This document shows positions 1 to 9,091 of a DNA stretch of 64,000 nucleotides, piece by piece (positions within the stretch are counted from its first letter, which is position 1; each line of letters starts with the position of its first letter). Below the pieces are notes generated by a model. That model searched no databases. It was given only the letters and a program-made list of their open reading frames with translations, and was not told where the DNA came from. The position numbers and the translations under genes were made by a program. Origin of the DNA: Denitratisoma sp. DHT3 (GTDB lineage: Bacteria; Pseudomonadota; Gammaproteobacteria; Burkholderiales; Rhodocyclaceae); NCBI RefSeq assembly GCF_007833355.1, contig NZ_CP020914.1, positions 2,156,047 to 2,220,046 on the forward strand, read 5' to 3'.

Positions 1-784
1 GCTTGCCGACCAGGAAGGCGCCCACCAGGCCGGCGACGGCGGCGTTGATGTGCACCACGGTGCCACCGGCGAAGTCGAGCGCGCCCTTCTGGAACAGCCA
101 GCCCGCGGTGGCGTTGAGCTTGTCGGCCGCCTCGGCGGAGACGTAGCCGTCGGGACCGGCCCAGTACCAGACCATGTGGGCCATCGGCAGATAGCTGAAG
201 GTGAACCACAGCACGGCGAACAGCAGTACGGCGCTGAACCGGATGCGTTCGGCGAAGGCGCCGATGATCAGCCCCACCGTGATGGCCGCGAAGGCACCCT
301 GAAAGGGGATGTAGGCCAACTCGGGCAGCGCGACGCCCTTGCTGAAAGTGCCAGCCAGGGAGTCCACCGTCACGCCCTTCAGGAACAGCTTGTCGAGACT
401 GCCGAAGAAGGCGTTGCCCTCGGTGAAGGCGATGCTGTAGCCGTAGATCGCCCACAGCACGCTGATCAGCGAGAAGATCACGAACACCTGCATCAGCACC
501 GACAGCATGTTCTTGCTGCGCACCAGGCCACCATAGAACAAGGCCAGGCCGGGGATCGACATCAGGATCACGAAGGCCGTGGCGACCATCATCCAGGCCG
601 TGTCGCCCTTGTTGGGCACGGGGGCGGGGACGGCGGCCGGTGTCTCGGGAGTGGCGGTGGCAGCCGCCGGCGCCGCCATGGCGGCGACCGCGGGCACGGC
701 CTCGGCCGGCTTGTCGTCGGCCCGGGCGCCGCTGCCGATGGCGAGCGTCGCCACGCTCAGCAGGATTGCGAGCAGTTTTTTCAT
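1..784 (-). CDS. amtB: Ammonium transporter AmtB (partial, 3' end outside window)
   Basis: Inner-membrane channel for ammonium. The visible part (about 261 codons) begins at the ATG at 784 with a cleavable-looking signal peptide (MKKLLAILLS start). An Ala/Pro-rich stretch follows, then the first Amt segment with the motif PGLALFYGGLVR typical of Amt proteins. Several membrane spans follow, including a VVHINAAVAG segment that carries the first pore histidine. It lies 10 bp downstream of glnK, the usual glnK-amtB pairing in which the PII protein plugs the channel when nitrogen is sufficient. The C-terminus is beyond position 1, so full length cannot be judged. Confidence 0.96.
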   Translation of the reverse strand, partial: MKKLLAILLSVATLAIGSGARADDKPAEAVPAVAAMAAPAAATATPETPAAVPAPVPNKGDTAWMMVATAFVILMSIPGLALFYGGLVRSKNMLSVLMQVFVIFSLISVLWAIYGYSIAFTEGNAFFGSLDKLFLKGVTVDSLAGTFSKGVALPELAYIPFQGAFAAITVGLIIGAFAERIRFSAVLLFAVLWFTFSYLPMAHMVWYWAGPDGYVSAEAADKLNATAGWLFQKGALDFAGGTVVHINAAVAGLVGAFLVGK

Positions 785-794
785 GATGGCTCCT

Positions 795-1160
<366 letters not shown>

Positions 1161-1964
1161 TCAGAAGGTCTTGGTGAAACTCAGGACCGCCTTGCCCTTG
1201 GCCACGTTGGAAAAACCCGAGGTGGAACCGGCGCCGGCGACGAAACCCGAATTCGGCCAGGAATAGGTCTCGCCCGGCTTGCCCTTGGCATTGGTGTCGG
1301 AATACGACAAGCCGACCACGCCGAAGCCCACATCCTTGGTCACGCCCAGTTTCACGTCGGTGTAGTCGGCGACCCCCAGGTCACGCACCTTCTGGTGGCC
1401 GACGTGGGCGGCCAGGCCCCAGCCGTCGCCCAGATCCAGGCTGTAGTTGGCCTCCAGGTAGCCGCTGCCGCGGGTACTGCCGCCGCTGGCGGAATACCAA
1501 CCGATGAAGTGGTCGGAAATCGCGCGGGAATACTTGACGGTGAAGGTCTTGTAGCCGATGGCGCCGTAGATCTCGGTGGTGTTCGGATTGGCGCCGAAGG
1601 CATTGGCGGGGCCGTGGTTGGAATAAATATAGGCGATCGCGCCGACGTCGTAGCTCCAGTCGCCGCCAGCGAAGGCGCTCTTGTAGCCACCGTAGAGATC
1701 GAGTTCGGTGTTGCCCTTGCCGGTGTAGTCCTTCACCCAGGAGATGGTGGAGCCCCACGCGCCCAGGTAGAAGCCGCCGGGATGGGCGTAGTCGACGCCG
1801 CCTTGCAGGGCCGCGTCGCCATGCGTCTGGCTGATGCCGCGGAACAGGTAGTCGGACACCACGCCGACGTTGAAACTGAAGGGCGAGGTTGGCCCGGCCT
1901 CTTCCGCCAGGACAGGCAGCGAAAACAGTCCGGCGAGGGCGATGACGATGACGGATTTCTGCAT
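1161..1964 (-). CDS. TorF family putative porin
   Basis: Outer-membrane beta-barrel protein of the TorF family (267 aa). The open frame runs further upstream, but the ATG at 1964 is chosen because it starts a clear signal peptide (about residues 1-21, ending VLAEEA) and has AGGAGA about 6 bases before it. The mature part begins FSFNVGVVSDYLFRGIS, a typical TorF opening, and ends with the barrel-type terminal strand SFTKTF with a C-terminal Phe. Function is not established. Its position upstream of glnK-amtB, behind a nitrogen-type promoter, suggests a link to uptake of nitrogen compounds; that is inference. Confidence 0.85.
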   Translation of the reverse strand: MQKSVIVIALAGLFSLPVLAEEAGPTSPFSFNVGVVSDYLFRGISQTHGDAALQGGVDYAHPGGFYLGAWGSTISWVKDYTGKGNTELDLYGGYKSAFAGGDWSYDVGAIAYIYSNHGPANAFGANPNTTEIYGAIGYKTFTVKYSRAISDHFIGWYSASGGSTRGSGYLEANYSLDLGDGWGLAAHVGHQKVRDLGVADYTDVKLGVTKDVGFGVVGLSYSDTNAKGKPGETYSWPNSGFVAGAGSTSGFSNVAKGKAVLSFTKTF

Positions 1965-2012
1965 GGCGTTTCTCCTATAAGAACCTATAAAAAAACAACA
2001 CAGGTTCTCTTT

Positions 2013-2029
2013 CGCATAGACCATGCCAA
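2013..2029 (-). promoter_or_regulatory. Sigma-54 promoter of torF-glnK-amtB
   Basis: Read on the minus strand the site is TGGCATG-N4-ATGC. GG and GC are separated by exactly 10 bases, the spacing RpoN requires, and six of the seven -24 bases match. It lies about 50 bases upstream of the porin start codon. Confidence 0.7.
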
Positions 2030-2079
2030 GCGAAGAAAACCGCTCAATGGCGGCTTTTTCGCCCAGACTCGCGCCGCAA

Positions 2080-2127
2080 TGCACCGAATTGTCCCATCGT
2101 CCCGGACCGATGCACCAAGACAGTGCC
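2080..2127. promoter_or_regulatory. Two NtrC-like enhancer sites
   Basis: Two TGCACC half-sites are spaced 31 bp apart, about three helical turns. TGCACC-N5-AGTGCC at 2111-2127 is close to the NtrC consensus TGCACC-N5-GGTGCA. TGCACC-N5-GTCCCA at 2080-2096 is a weaker copy. They lie 50-115 bp upstream of the sigma-54 site, the normal enhancer distance. Confidence 0.55.
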
Positions 2128-2180
2128 GATGCATAAAACCGCCGTGCTAGACTCGATCCACCCTCACGAAAGATGTCGCC

Positions 2181-2423
2181 ATGAGCCCGACCCAGCTGTT
2201 CGATGAAGTCGCCCATCGCCTTTCCCAACTGGCGGCCACCAGCCCGGCCGCCGACCTGGAAAAGAACGCCCGCGCCCTGATGACCGGACTTTTCAGCCGC
2301 CTGGATCTGGTGACCCGTGAGGAATTCGAGATTCAACGGGCGTTGCTGGCGCACGCCCGGGAGCGCATCGACGCTCTGGAAGCGCGGGTTGCGCAGCTGG
2401 AACAGGCGAAGCCGGGCCAGTAG
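2181..2423 (+). CDS. ubiK: Ubiquinone biosynthesis accessory factor UbiK (YqiC/BMFP family)
   Basis: Small accessory factor (80 aa) that supports the UbiJ-containing ubiquinone biosynthesis complex in the aerobic pathway. The N-terminal half is amphipathic. The C-terminal half, LVTREEFEIQRALLAHARERI followed by an ALEARVAQLE heptad pattern, is the coiled coil that trimerises family members. Length and the TREEF motif match the BMFP family. It is divergent from torF and 13 bp upstream of the YceI gene. Confidence 0.85.
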   Translation: MSPTQLFDEVAHRLSQLAATSPAADLEKNARALMTGLFSRLDLVTREEFEIQRALLAHARERIDALEARVAQLEQAKPGQ

Positions 2424-2436
2424 CCGAGGCGCCGTC

Positions 2437-3036
2437 ATGGCCTGGCCGACGCGCCGGCCCTGGCATTTGCTCCGGGCCGGCCTGCTCACGCTGATCTTCC
2501 TGGCGCCCCTGCCGGGCCGGGGCGAAGAGACCCGCTACCGGATCGACCCCACCCACACCTTCCCGAGCTTCGCCGTCAGCCATCTCGGCTTCTCCCATCA
2601 CCGCGGACGCTTCGACCGCAGCGAAGGCACGATCGCCCTCGATCTCGCGGCGGGGCGGGGCCGCATCGAGGTGTCGATCGACGCGGCCTCGATCAATACG
2701 GGCGATCCGGCATTGGAGAAAGTGCTGCGGGAGGCGAACTTCCTCGACGCAGACCGATATCCGACCATCCGTTTCAGCGGCGACCGCTTCTACTTCCGCG
2801 ACGGGATTCCCAGCGGCGTGGACGGCGCACTGACCCTGCGCGGCGTCACCCGCCCGCTGGGCCTGGCGATCAACCATTTCCACTGCGGACTGCATCCGCT
2901 CACCCGCAAGCAGACCTGCGGCGCCAACGCCGTCACCATCCTGCGCCGTTCCGAATTCGGCATGACCCATCTGGTGCCGCTGGTGGGCGACGAGGTCAGG
3001 ATCGAAATCCAGATCGAGGCGACCCGCGGCGAATGA
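2437..3036 (+). CDS. YceI family periplasmic protein
   Basis: Lipocalin-like YceI domain protein (199 aa), a family that binds isoprenoid-type lipids in the periplasm. The ATG at 2437 is chosen because it gives a signal peptide (about residues 1-30, ending PGRGEE) and avoids overlap with ubiK. The mature chain starts with the family signature YRIDPTHTFPSFAVSHLGFS and contains SIDAASINTG and LTLRGVTRPLGL. Being next to ubiK suggests a quinone or polyprenyl link; the exact ligand is unknown. Confidence 0.85.
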   Translation: MAWPTRRPWHLLRAGLLTLIFLAPLPGRGEETRYRIDPTHTFPSFAVSHLGFSHHRGRFDRSEGTIALDLAAGRGRIEVSIDAASINTGDPALEKVLREANFLDADRYPTIRFSGDRFYFRDGIPSGVDGALTLRGVTRPLGLAINHFHCGLHPLTRKQTCGANAVTILRRSEFGMTHLVPLVGDEVRIEIQIEATRGE

Positions 3037-3084
3037 CAGGCGCCGAGTGAATTACAATGACATTTTTATGCCAGGGTATTTCAC

Positions 3085-4581
3085 ATGTCGCTCGCCACCC
3101 TCCACAGCCGGGCCCTCTGTGGCATGGACGCGCCACCGGTGACGGTGGAGGTGCATATCGCCAACGGTCTGCCGTCCTGTACCCTGGTGGGTCTGCCGGA
3201 TACCGAAGTGAAGGAGGCCCGCGACCGGGTGCGCGCGGCAATCCAGAACTGCGGCTTCGAGTTTCCCGCGCGCCGCATCACGGTGAATCTGGCGCCGGCG
3301 GACCTGCCCAAGGAGTCCGGGCGCTTCGATCTGCCGATCGCATTGGGCATTCTGCTGGCCTCGGGACAGATCCGGGCGACAGGAACCGACGCGCTGGAAT
3401 TCGCCGGTGAGCTTTCCCTGTCGGGGCAGTTGCGGCCGATCCGCGGCGCATTGGCGATGTGCGCCGCCGGAGGCACCACCGGCCGGACCTGCGTGCTTCC
3501 CGCCGAAAACGCCGCCGAGGCGGCCCTGGTGCAGAGCGTCACCGTGCTGCCGGCACGCAGTCTGGGAGAGGTTTGCGCCCATCTGGCCGACCAGCAGACC
3601 TTGGCACCCTACGGCGGCAGCCCGGCGCCGCACGCACCGGCCTATCCGGATCTGGCGGAGGTGAAAGGCCAGGCCCAGGCCCGGCGCGCCCTGGAGGTGG
3701 CCGCGGCGGGCGGGCATTCGCTCTTGCTGAGCGGTCCGCCCGGCACCGGCAAGTCGATGCTGGCCAGCCGCCTGCCGGGCATCCTGCCGCCGATGAGCGA
3801 TGCCGAGGCACTGGCCAGTGCCGCCGTGCACTCGCTCGACGGCAGCTTTCGGGTCGAGCGTTGGGGGCAGCGTCCGTTCCGCGCGCCGCACCATTCCGCC
3901 TCGGCGCCGGCCCTGGTGGGTGGCGGCAGCGTGCCGCGGCCGGGAGAGATTTCCCTGGCCCACGAAGGCGTGCTGTTTCTCGACGAACTACCCGAGTTCG
4001 AGCGTCGGGTGCTGGAAGCCCTGCGCGAACCGCTGGAGTCGGGCCATGTCTGCGTCTCCCGCGCCGCGCGCCGCGCCGAGTTTCCCGCCCGCTTCCAACT
4101 GGTGGCGGCGATGAACCCCTGCCCCTGCGGCTACCTGGGCCACCCCGCCAACCGCTGCCGCTGCACCCCGGACCAGGTGGCGCGCTACCGGAACAAGCTC
4201 TCCGGTCCCTTGCTGGATCGCATCGACCTGATGATCGAAGTGCCCGCCCTTCCCCAAGCCGACTTGCAGCACGCACCCGACGGCGAGGCCTCGGCGCCGG
4301 TCGCCGCCCGGGTGGTCCGGGCCCGGCAGCGACAGCTGGAACGCCAGGGACAGCCCAATGCGCGGCTGGGCGTGGCCGACACCGAAGCCCTGTGTCGGCC
4401 CGACGCGGCCGGACAGGCCCTGCTCAAACAGGCCATAGCACGCCTGGGGCTCTCGGCCCGGGCCTATCACCGCATCCTGCGGGTGGCGCGCAGCATCGCC
4501 GACCTGGCCGCCAGCGACGCCATCGCCCGACCCCACATCGCCGAGGCGATCCATTACCGACGCCATTTGTCGGGTTTCTGA
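3085..4581 (+). CDS. comM: YifB/ComM family Mg-chelatase-like AAA ATPase
   Basis: A 498-residue protein of the YifB/ComM family, hexameric helicases that extend branch migration during natural transformation. Residues 1-160 form the Lon-like ChlI domain. The AAA module follows with Walker A LLLSGPPGTGKS (about residue 212) and Walker B VLFLDELPEF. A Cys cluster around MNPCPCGYLG...NRCRCTP is typical of YifB, and the C-terminal ChlI domain ends YRRHLSGF. Length is normal. Whether this organism is naturally competent cannot be told from this gene alone, as ComM is widespread. Confidence 0.93.
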   Translation: MSLATLHSRALCGMDAPPVTVEVHIANGLPSCTLVGLPDTEVKEARDRVRAAIQNCGFEFPARRITVNLAPADLPKESGRFDLPIALGILLASGQIRATGTDALEFAGELSLSGQLRPIRGALAMCAAGGTTGRTCVLPAENAAEAALVQSVTVLPARSLGEVCAHLADQQTLAPYGGSPAPHAPAYPDLAEVKGQAQARRALEVAAAGGHSLLLSGPPGTGKSMLASRLPGILPPMSDAEALASAAVHSLDGSFRVERWGQRPFRAPHHSASAPALVGGGSVPRPGEISLAHEGVLFLDELPEFERRVLEALREPLESGHVCVSRAARRAEFPARFQLVAAMNPCPCGYLGHPANRCRCTPDQVARYRNKLSGPLLDRIDLMIEVPALPQADLQHAPDGEASAPVAARVVRARQRQLERQGQPNARLGVADTEALCRPDAAGQALLKQAIARLGLSARAYHRILRVARSIADLAASDAIARPHIAEAIHYRRHLSGF

Positions 4582-4603
4582 GTTTCGGACGTCTGCCGGC
4601 CGC

Positions 4604-5407
4604 TCAGCCGAACAGGCTGTGCAGCATCTTGGCGGAGAGAAAGATCAGCACGCCGGCGAAGATCTTCTTCAGCACGGCCACTGGCAGGCGATGGGCCAGG
4701 CGGGCGCCCACCGGCGCCATCAGCACGCTGGGCAGCACGGTGCCGAGCAGCGCCGGCAGATGGATGAAGCCGATGCTGCCGGCCGGCATGCCGGCGTTGC
4801 CGTGGCCGCCGATCAGATACCCCACGGTGCCGGCCAGGGCGATGGGAAAACCGATCGCGGCGGATGTGCCGATCGCCTGGTGGACCTTGACGTTGCACCA
4901 GGTCAGGAAGGGCACCGAAAGAGAGCCGCCGCCGATCGCCACCAGCGCCGAGATGCCGCCGATGCCCGCCCCCGCGGCGAACATGCCGCCGGCGCCGGGA
5001 AGGGTGCGGGAAGGCTTGGGCTTGACGTTGGCGATCATTTGCAGCGAGACGTAGGCCATGAACACGGAAAAGAAAATGGCCAGCGACTTGGTCGGCAGGA
5101 GGGCGGCGAGCTGCGCCCCGAGCAGGGTTCCCAGCACGATGCCGGGCGCGATGGCCTTGACCACGGGCCACAGCACCGCCCCGTGGCGATGGTGGGCGCG
5201 CAGGCTGGAAACCGAGGCGAAGACGATGGTGGCCATCGAGGTGCCCAGCGCCAGATGCACCACATGCTCGTGGGGCAGGCCCTGCGCGGTGAACAGCATG
5301 GTCAGCACCGGCACCATGATGCCGCCGCCGCCGACGCCCAGGAGGCCGGCGAAGAACCCGGCGAACAGGCCCAGTCCGACATAGCCCAGCAGCCAGGCGC
5401 TGATCAC
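4604..5407 (-). CDS. Sulfite exporter TauE/SafE family permease
   Basis: Polytopic membrane protein (267 aa), predicted anion or sulfite/organosulfonate exporter. The N-terminal motif GLFAGFFAGLLGVGGGGIMVP and the repeat IGGISALVAIGGGSLSVPF are the two TauE/SafE glycine-rich half-repeats. I chose a GTG start at 5407: it overlaps the TGA of the upstream EVE gene by 4 bp (GTGA), whereas the longer open frame is shadow sequence. Substrate is not predictable. Confidence 0.85.
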   Translation of the reverse strand: MISAWLLGYVGLGLFAGFFAGLLGVGGGGIMVPVLTMLFTAQGLPHEHVVHLALGTSMATIVFASVSSLRAHHRHGAVLWPVVKAIAPGIVLGTLLGAQLAALLPTKSLAIFFSVFMAYVSLQMIANVKPKPSRTLPGAGGMFAAGAGIGGISALVAIGGGSLSVPFLTWCNVKVHQAIGTSAAIGFPIALAGTVGYLIGGHGNAGMPAGSIGFIHLPALLGTVLPSVLMAPVGARLAHRLPVAVLKKIFAGVLIFLSAKMLHSLFG

Positions 5408-5868
5408 TTGAGCAGGCGTTCCGTGATGAATTTCCACTCCGCCGGGTCCACCGGGGTGATCGACAGACGGTTGCCGCGCTGCAGGGCGCGCATGTGGGCC
5501 AGCTCCGGGTGCAGGCGCAACTCGGCGATGCCCACCAGCCGGATCTTTTTCAAGATACGGACATCGACATTGACCCAGCGCGGGTTCTCCGGCGTGGATT
5601 TGGGATCGAAATACTTGGACGCCGAATCGAACTGGGTGCGGTCCGGATAAGCCTTCTTCACCACTTCGGCCAGGCCGGCGATGCCGGGTTCGGCGCAGGA
5701 CGAGTGGTAGAACAGCACGCCGTCGCCCGGCGCCATCTGGTCCCGCATGAAATTGCGGGACTGGTAGTTGCGGATCCCCCACCAGTCCACGGTCTGGTTC
5801 GGCATGGCCAGGACATCGTCGATGCTGACCTCGGATGGCTCGCTCTTCATCAGCCAGTAGCGTGGCAT
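5404..5868 (-). CDS. EVE domain-containing protein
   Basis: Single EVE-domain protein (154 aa) of the PUA-like fold; relatives bind modified nucleobases in RNA or DNA. The start PRYWLMKSEPSEVSIDDV and the pocket region WWGIRNYQSRNFMRD are diagnostic. A GTG six bases further upstream is also open, but GGAG sits 5 bases before the ATG at 5868, so that start is preferred. It follows the 6S RNA gene in the slot where other proteobacteria carry a folate cyclo-ligase gene. Confidence 0.9.
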   Translation of the reverse strand: MPRYWLMKSEPSEVSIDDVLAMPNQTVDWWGIRNYQSRNFMRDQMAPGDGVLFYHSSCAEPGIAGLAEVVKKAYPDRTQFDSASKYFDPKSTPENPRWVNVDVRILKKIRLVGIAELRLHPELAHMRALQRGNRLSITPVDPAEWKFITERLLK

Positions 5869-5879
5869 AGGCACTCCAA

Positions 5880-5912
5880 GAAAAAAGCGCGGAGAACCAC
5901 TCCGCGCTCTGA
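5880..5912 (-). terminator. Rho-independent terminator after 6S RNA
   Basis: On the minus strand a GC-rich hairpin (AGCGCGGAG, short loop, CTCCGCGCT) is followed by a run of six T. It lies just past the 3' end of the 6S RNA. Confidence 0.8.
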
Positions 5913-5915
5913 TGA

Positions 5916-6101
5916 TGGATCCCCCGCCAGTGCCGTTTGGCCGGCATCCTGAACTCTGGGTTCAGGGAGGCCGCGTTCCGGCCGCATCAGGTCCGCCCGC
6001 GAAGGGGCGATCGCAACAGCGGCATCAATGGGCGGCGGCCAAGTCGCAAGGACTTATAGGTTCAAGGAATTTACGGCCTTGGCGAACACCGCAGGGGAAA
6101 A
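5916..6101 (-). ncRNA. ssrS: 6S RNA
   Basis: About 186 nt directly downstream of zapA, the conserved proteobacterial location. The 5' end reads TTCCCCTGCGGTGTTCGCC, matching the conserved 6S start. The 3' end GGCGGGGGATCC pairs back with it to close the long rod. Near the 3' side a CCTGAACCC/GGGTTCAGG-type hairpin corresponds to the one in the E. coli RNA. 6S RNA holds sigma-70 RNA polymerase in stationary phase. Both ends are estimates. Confidence 0.82.
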
Positions 6102-6125
6102 CCGGCGAAGCCGCTAACGGGACGG

Positions 6126-6464
6126 CTAGAACAGACCTTGCTGGTCGGCCAGGGCCGCATCCAGTCGCGCTTCGATGTTCTGAATTCTACGCCGCAAGTC
6201 CGGGTCGTCAACGTCCGCCGCCACGGAGTCCGATTGGAACGGTACGGCTCCGGACTGACGCAACGCGAGCAGTTCATGGGCGATGTTGAGGGCCGTCATC
6301 ACCGCCAGGCGCTCGCCGCTGCTGTGCGTGATGGCTGCGATATCGGTCATTTTCCGGTCCAGGAAGCCCACCGCCGCCAACAGCGCCTCGCGCTCGTCGG
6401 GCGTGCAGGTGACTCGATAGTCCTTGCCCCGGAGCTGGATGTCGAGAGTGGAATGCGCGGTCAT
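6126..6464 (-). CDS. zapA: Cell division protein ZapA
   Basis: FtsZ-ring-associated protein (112 aa) that cross-links FtsZ filaments. The N-terminal beta-rich head starts LDIQLRGKDYRVTCTPDERE and contains FLDRKMTDI. It continues into a C-terminal coiled coil with RRRIQNIEARLDAAL. Its start overlaps the stop of the preceding zapB-like gene by 4 bp (ATGA), so the two are translationally coupled. Confidence 0.93.
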   Translation of the reverse strand: MTAHSTLDIQLRGKDYRVTCTPDEREALLAAVGFLDRKMTDIAAITHSSGERLAVMTALNIAHELLALRQSGAVPFQSDSVAADVDDPDLRRRIQNIEARLDAALADQQGLF

Positions 6465-6655
6465 TCTTCGGGAAGCTTCGTCATCAGGGTTTCAAGCCGC
6501 GTCCGCGCCGAGCCGATGCGCTCGGTCAGGTCGCGCTTGTCGTTCTCCAGGCCGGCCACCCGGTCGCGCAGGGCGGCGTTCTCCGCATTCAGCCTGCTGC
6601 ACAGGGCCAATACCTGATCGATTTTTTGTTCGAGAGAATCAAAGTCGCTATGCAT
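6461..6655 (-). CDS. ZapB-like small coiled-coil protein
   Basis: A 64-residue, almost wholly helical protein (LEQKIDQVLALCSRLNAEN, then ALRDRVAGLENDKRDL) with clear heptads, as in the TIGR02449/ZapB-like proteins encoded before zapA in many proteobacteria. The ATG at 6655 is chosen because upstream codons in the open frame do not look coding. Probable partner of ZapA at the division septum; the role is inferred from position and shape. Confidence 0.75.
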   Translation of the reverse strand: MHSDFDSLEQKIDQVLALCSRLNAENAALRDRVAGLENDKRDLTERIGSARTRLETLMTKLPEE

Positions 6656-6789
6656 GGCCGAAGTGTCTTTCAAAACAACCCTCGTGGTCAAGGCGCTGTA
6701 TTGGGCCGGCAAGGCCGCCAAATGGCGCGGACAGCCCCTGCGACGGGTTGCCGGCCCCTCGGGGCGATTGTCTGTACAATGCGCCCCTT

Positions 6790-6957
6790 GTTCGCGGTGC
6801 CCCGCGGCCGTTTCCGGCCACAGGGGTGAAACGGGAAGCAGGTGTGAATCCTGCGCTGCCCCCGCAACGGTAAGGAAGTGCGGAATCGTCAGCAAAGCCA
6901 CTGGGTCTGGACCTGGGAAGGCGGCGATTCAAGACTTCCGAGCCCGGAGACCGGCCA
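6790..6957 (+). promoter_or_regulatory. Cobalamin riboswitch upstream of btuB
   Basis: The class signature is clear: GGGAAGCAGGTGTGAATCC, then the conserved GCCCCCGCAACGGTAAG, and GAGCCCGGAGACCGGCC at the 3' end. It lies about 130 bp before the btuB ATG. The stretch between contains a CCGGCC/GGGCCGG hairpin close to the GGAG ribosome site, a plausible switch for translation start. When B12 is plentiful it should lower receptor and probably btuCD expression. Confidence 0.93.
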
Positions 6958-7084
6958 CGAGCATCGTCCTTGGTGACGCCACGGGGAAGTGGCGACCGGT
7001 GATTTTCCGTTCGAACTCCCCTGCGTTGCCTGTTTCAATCGTGACCGGCCTGCGGGGACGCGGGCCGGAGAACCGGGAGTTCCC

Positions 7085-9085
7085 ATGCAACGCCATCTCG
7101 TGCGCAGCGCCCTCGCCGCCGCCATGCTTTCCGCTTTCGCCACCCAGGCCGCCGAAACGCCGGCTGACCACGGCACCATCATCGTCACCGCCACCCGCTT
7201 CGCCGACAGCGCCCTGCCCGTCGCGGCGCAGGTCGACGTGATCCGCAGCGAGGACATTCGCCAGTCGCCCGCCCTGGGCATGCCGGAAATCCTCAAGGCC
7301 CAGGCCGGCATCGAAGTGCGCTCGCTCTACGGCAACATGGGCATCGATGCCGTGGCCGACATCCGCGGCTTCGGCGACACTGGCGGCAGCAACACCGTGA
7401 CCCTGCTCGACGGCCAGCGCCTCAACTCCATCGGCATGGATGCCGTGAGCTGGTCGGCGATCCCGCTGGAAAGCGTGCAGCGCATCGAGATCCTGCGCGG
7501 CGCCGGCACCGTGCTCTATGGCGACCGGGCCACCGGCGGTGTGATCAACATCATCACCGACAAGTCCGGCCAGCCCCGCGCCAATGCGGCCGTCACCCTC
7601 GGCAGCAACGACTACCGCGGCGTGGATGCCCAGGCCGCCGGCGGCGGCGCGGCCGGCTATTTCAACCTCTTCGCCCACTACGCGGAAACCGATGGCTGGC
7701 GCCAGAACAGCCAGGCCCGACAACAGGCCGTCAGCGGCCGGAGTGCGCTGAACCTGGCCAACGGCGAAGCCTTCGTCGATTACGGCCTCTACGCGGACAA
7801 GTCCGGCATGCCCAGCAGCCTCCTGAGCGCCGCCTACCGCGGCGATCCGCGCCAGGCGCGCACGCCCCACGACACCCAGCAGCGGGACGGCTACCGGGTG
7901 CGCCCGGGCCTGAAGCTGGCCGTGTCGCCCAACCTGACGGTGGAAGGGGAACTCGCCGTCGAGCACGAAAAATACGACGCCAACAACGTCTCCTTCGCCA
8001 GCACCTACCGGCGCGAACGCGACACCGTCTCCTTCACCCCGCGCCTGCGCTGGAACCACGGCCTGACCGGCCGCGCCAGCGAAACCGTGCTGGGGCTGGA
8101 TTACTATGACGGCAAGATCGGCGCCACCTCGGCCAGCGCCACCGGCGTGATTCCTCAGTCGGCCAAGCAGACCAGTTCCGCCTTCTACGTGCAGAACACC
8201 ACCGCCCTCGACCGCCATTGGTCGCTGACCGCCGGCGCCCGCCGCCAGCGCATGGAGCAGCGCGCCGCGCAGCGGGCCTACGACGCCGATTACGGTTACG
8301 GCCCCTTCCCCGTGCCGGCCATGAACGGCAGCGCGGTGCGCGAGCGCAACGCCTACGACCTGGGCCTCAACTACCAGGCCGCCGACTGGCGTCTCTACGG
8401 CCGCACCGGTACCGTCTTCCGCTTCGCCAACACCGACGAACTGTTCGGCTACGACCCCTTCACCGGCAATCCGGTGTTCGCCGGCGACCTCAAGCCCCAG
8501 CACGGTCGAGTGCATGAACTCGGCGGCGACGTCGAACTGGGCGCGGTCAAGCTGCGCGGCAGCGTCTACCGCCTGGACCTGACCGACGAGATTGGCTACG
8601 ACGGCGCGGCCTACGCCAACGTCAACTTCGCCCGCTCCCGCCGCGACGGCGTGGAGGCCCAGATCGACTGGCGCCTGAGCGAGCGCCTGCTGGCGCGCTT
8701 TTCCGCCAGCCATACCGATGCCCGGTTCCGCGAAGGCGTCTATGCCGACAAGGAAATCCCGATGGTGGCGCGGGACAAGGCCGCGCTCCAGCTCACCTGG
8801 CAGACCGGCGGCGGCGCGAGTTATTCCGCCGTCGCCAGCCACGTCGGCGACCGGCGCTACAGCGGCGACTTCGCCAACACCCTGGGGCGACTGGCGGGCT
8901 ACACCACCCTGGACCTGCAGGGCCGCTGGGACCTGAAGACGTGGACCATCACCGCCAAGCTGCTCAACGTCTTCGACCGGCGCTACGCGCCCTATGCCGG
9001 CTACTCCACCTTCCGCAGCGACTACTATTACTTCCCCGCCGACGGCCGCAGTCTGTTCGTCAGCGCCCGCTACGACTTCAAGTAA
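7085..9085 (+). CDS. btuB: TonB-dependent vitamin B12 receptor BtuB
   Basis: Outer-membrane receptor (666 aa). The ATG at 7085 has GGAG 6 bases upstream and a signal peptide (ending AFATQAAETP). A TonB-box-like GTIIVTATRF and a plug domain (SVQRIEILRGAGTVLYGDRATGGVINI) follow. A 22-strand barrel ends with the aromatic strand LFVSARYDFK. Assignment to B12 rests on the riboswitch upstream and the btuCD genes that follow 6 bp later. Confidence 0.93.
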   Translation: MQRHLVRSALAAAMLSAFATQAAETPADHGTIIVTATRFADSALPVAAQVDVIRSEDIRQSPALGMPEILKAQAGIEVRSLYGNMGIDAVADIRGFGDTGGSNTVTLLDGQRLNSIGMDAVSWSAIPLESVQRIEILRGAGTVLYGDRATGGVINIITDKSGQPRANAAVTLGSNDYRGVDAQAAGGGAAGYFNLFAHYAETDGWRQNSQARQQAVSGRSALNLANGEAFVDYGLYADKSGMPSSLLSAAYRGDPRQARTPHDTQQRDGYRVRPGLKLAVSPNLTVEGELAVEHEKYDANNVSFASTYRRERDTVSFTPRLRWNHGLTGRASETVLGLDYYDGKIGATSASATGVIPQSAKQTSSAFYVQNTTALDRHWSLTAGARRQRMEQRAAQRAYDADYGYGPFPVPAMNGSAVRERNAYDLGLNYQAADWRLYGRTGTVFRFANTDELFGYDPFTGNPVFAGDLKPQHGRVHELGGDVELGAVKLRGSVYRLDLTDEIGYDGAAYANVNFARSRRDGVEAQIDWRLSERLLARFSASHTDARFREGVYADKEIPMVARDKAALQLTWQTGGGASYSAVASHVGDRRYSGDFANTLGRLAGYTTLDLQGRWDLKTWTITAKLLNVFDRRYAPYAGYSTFRSDYYYFPADGRSLFVSARYDFK

Positions 9086-9091
9086 CCGCCC

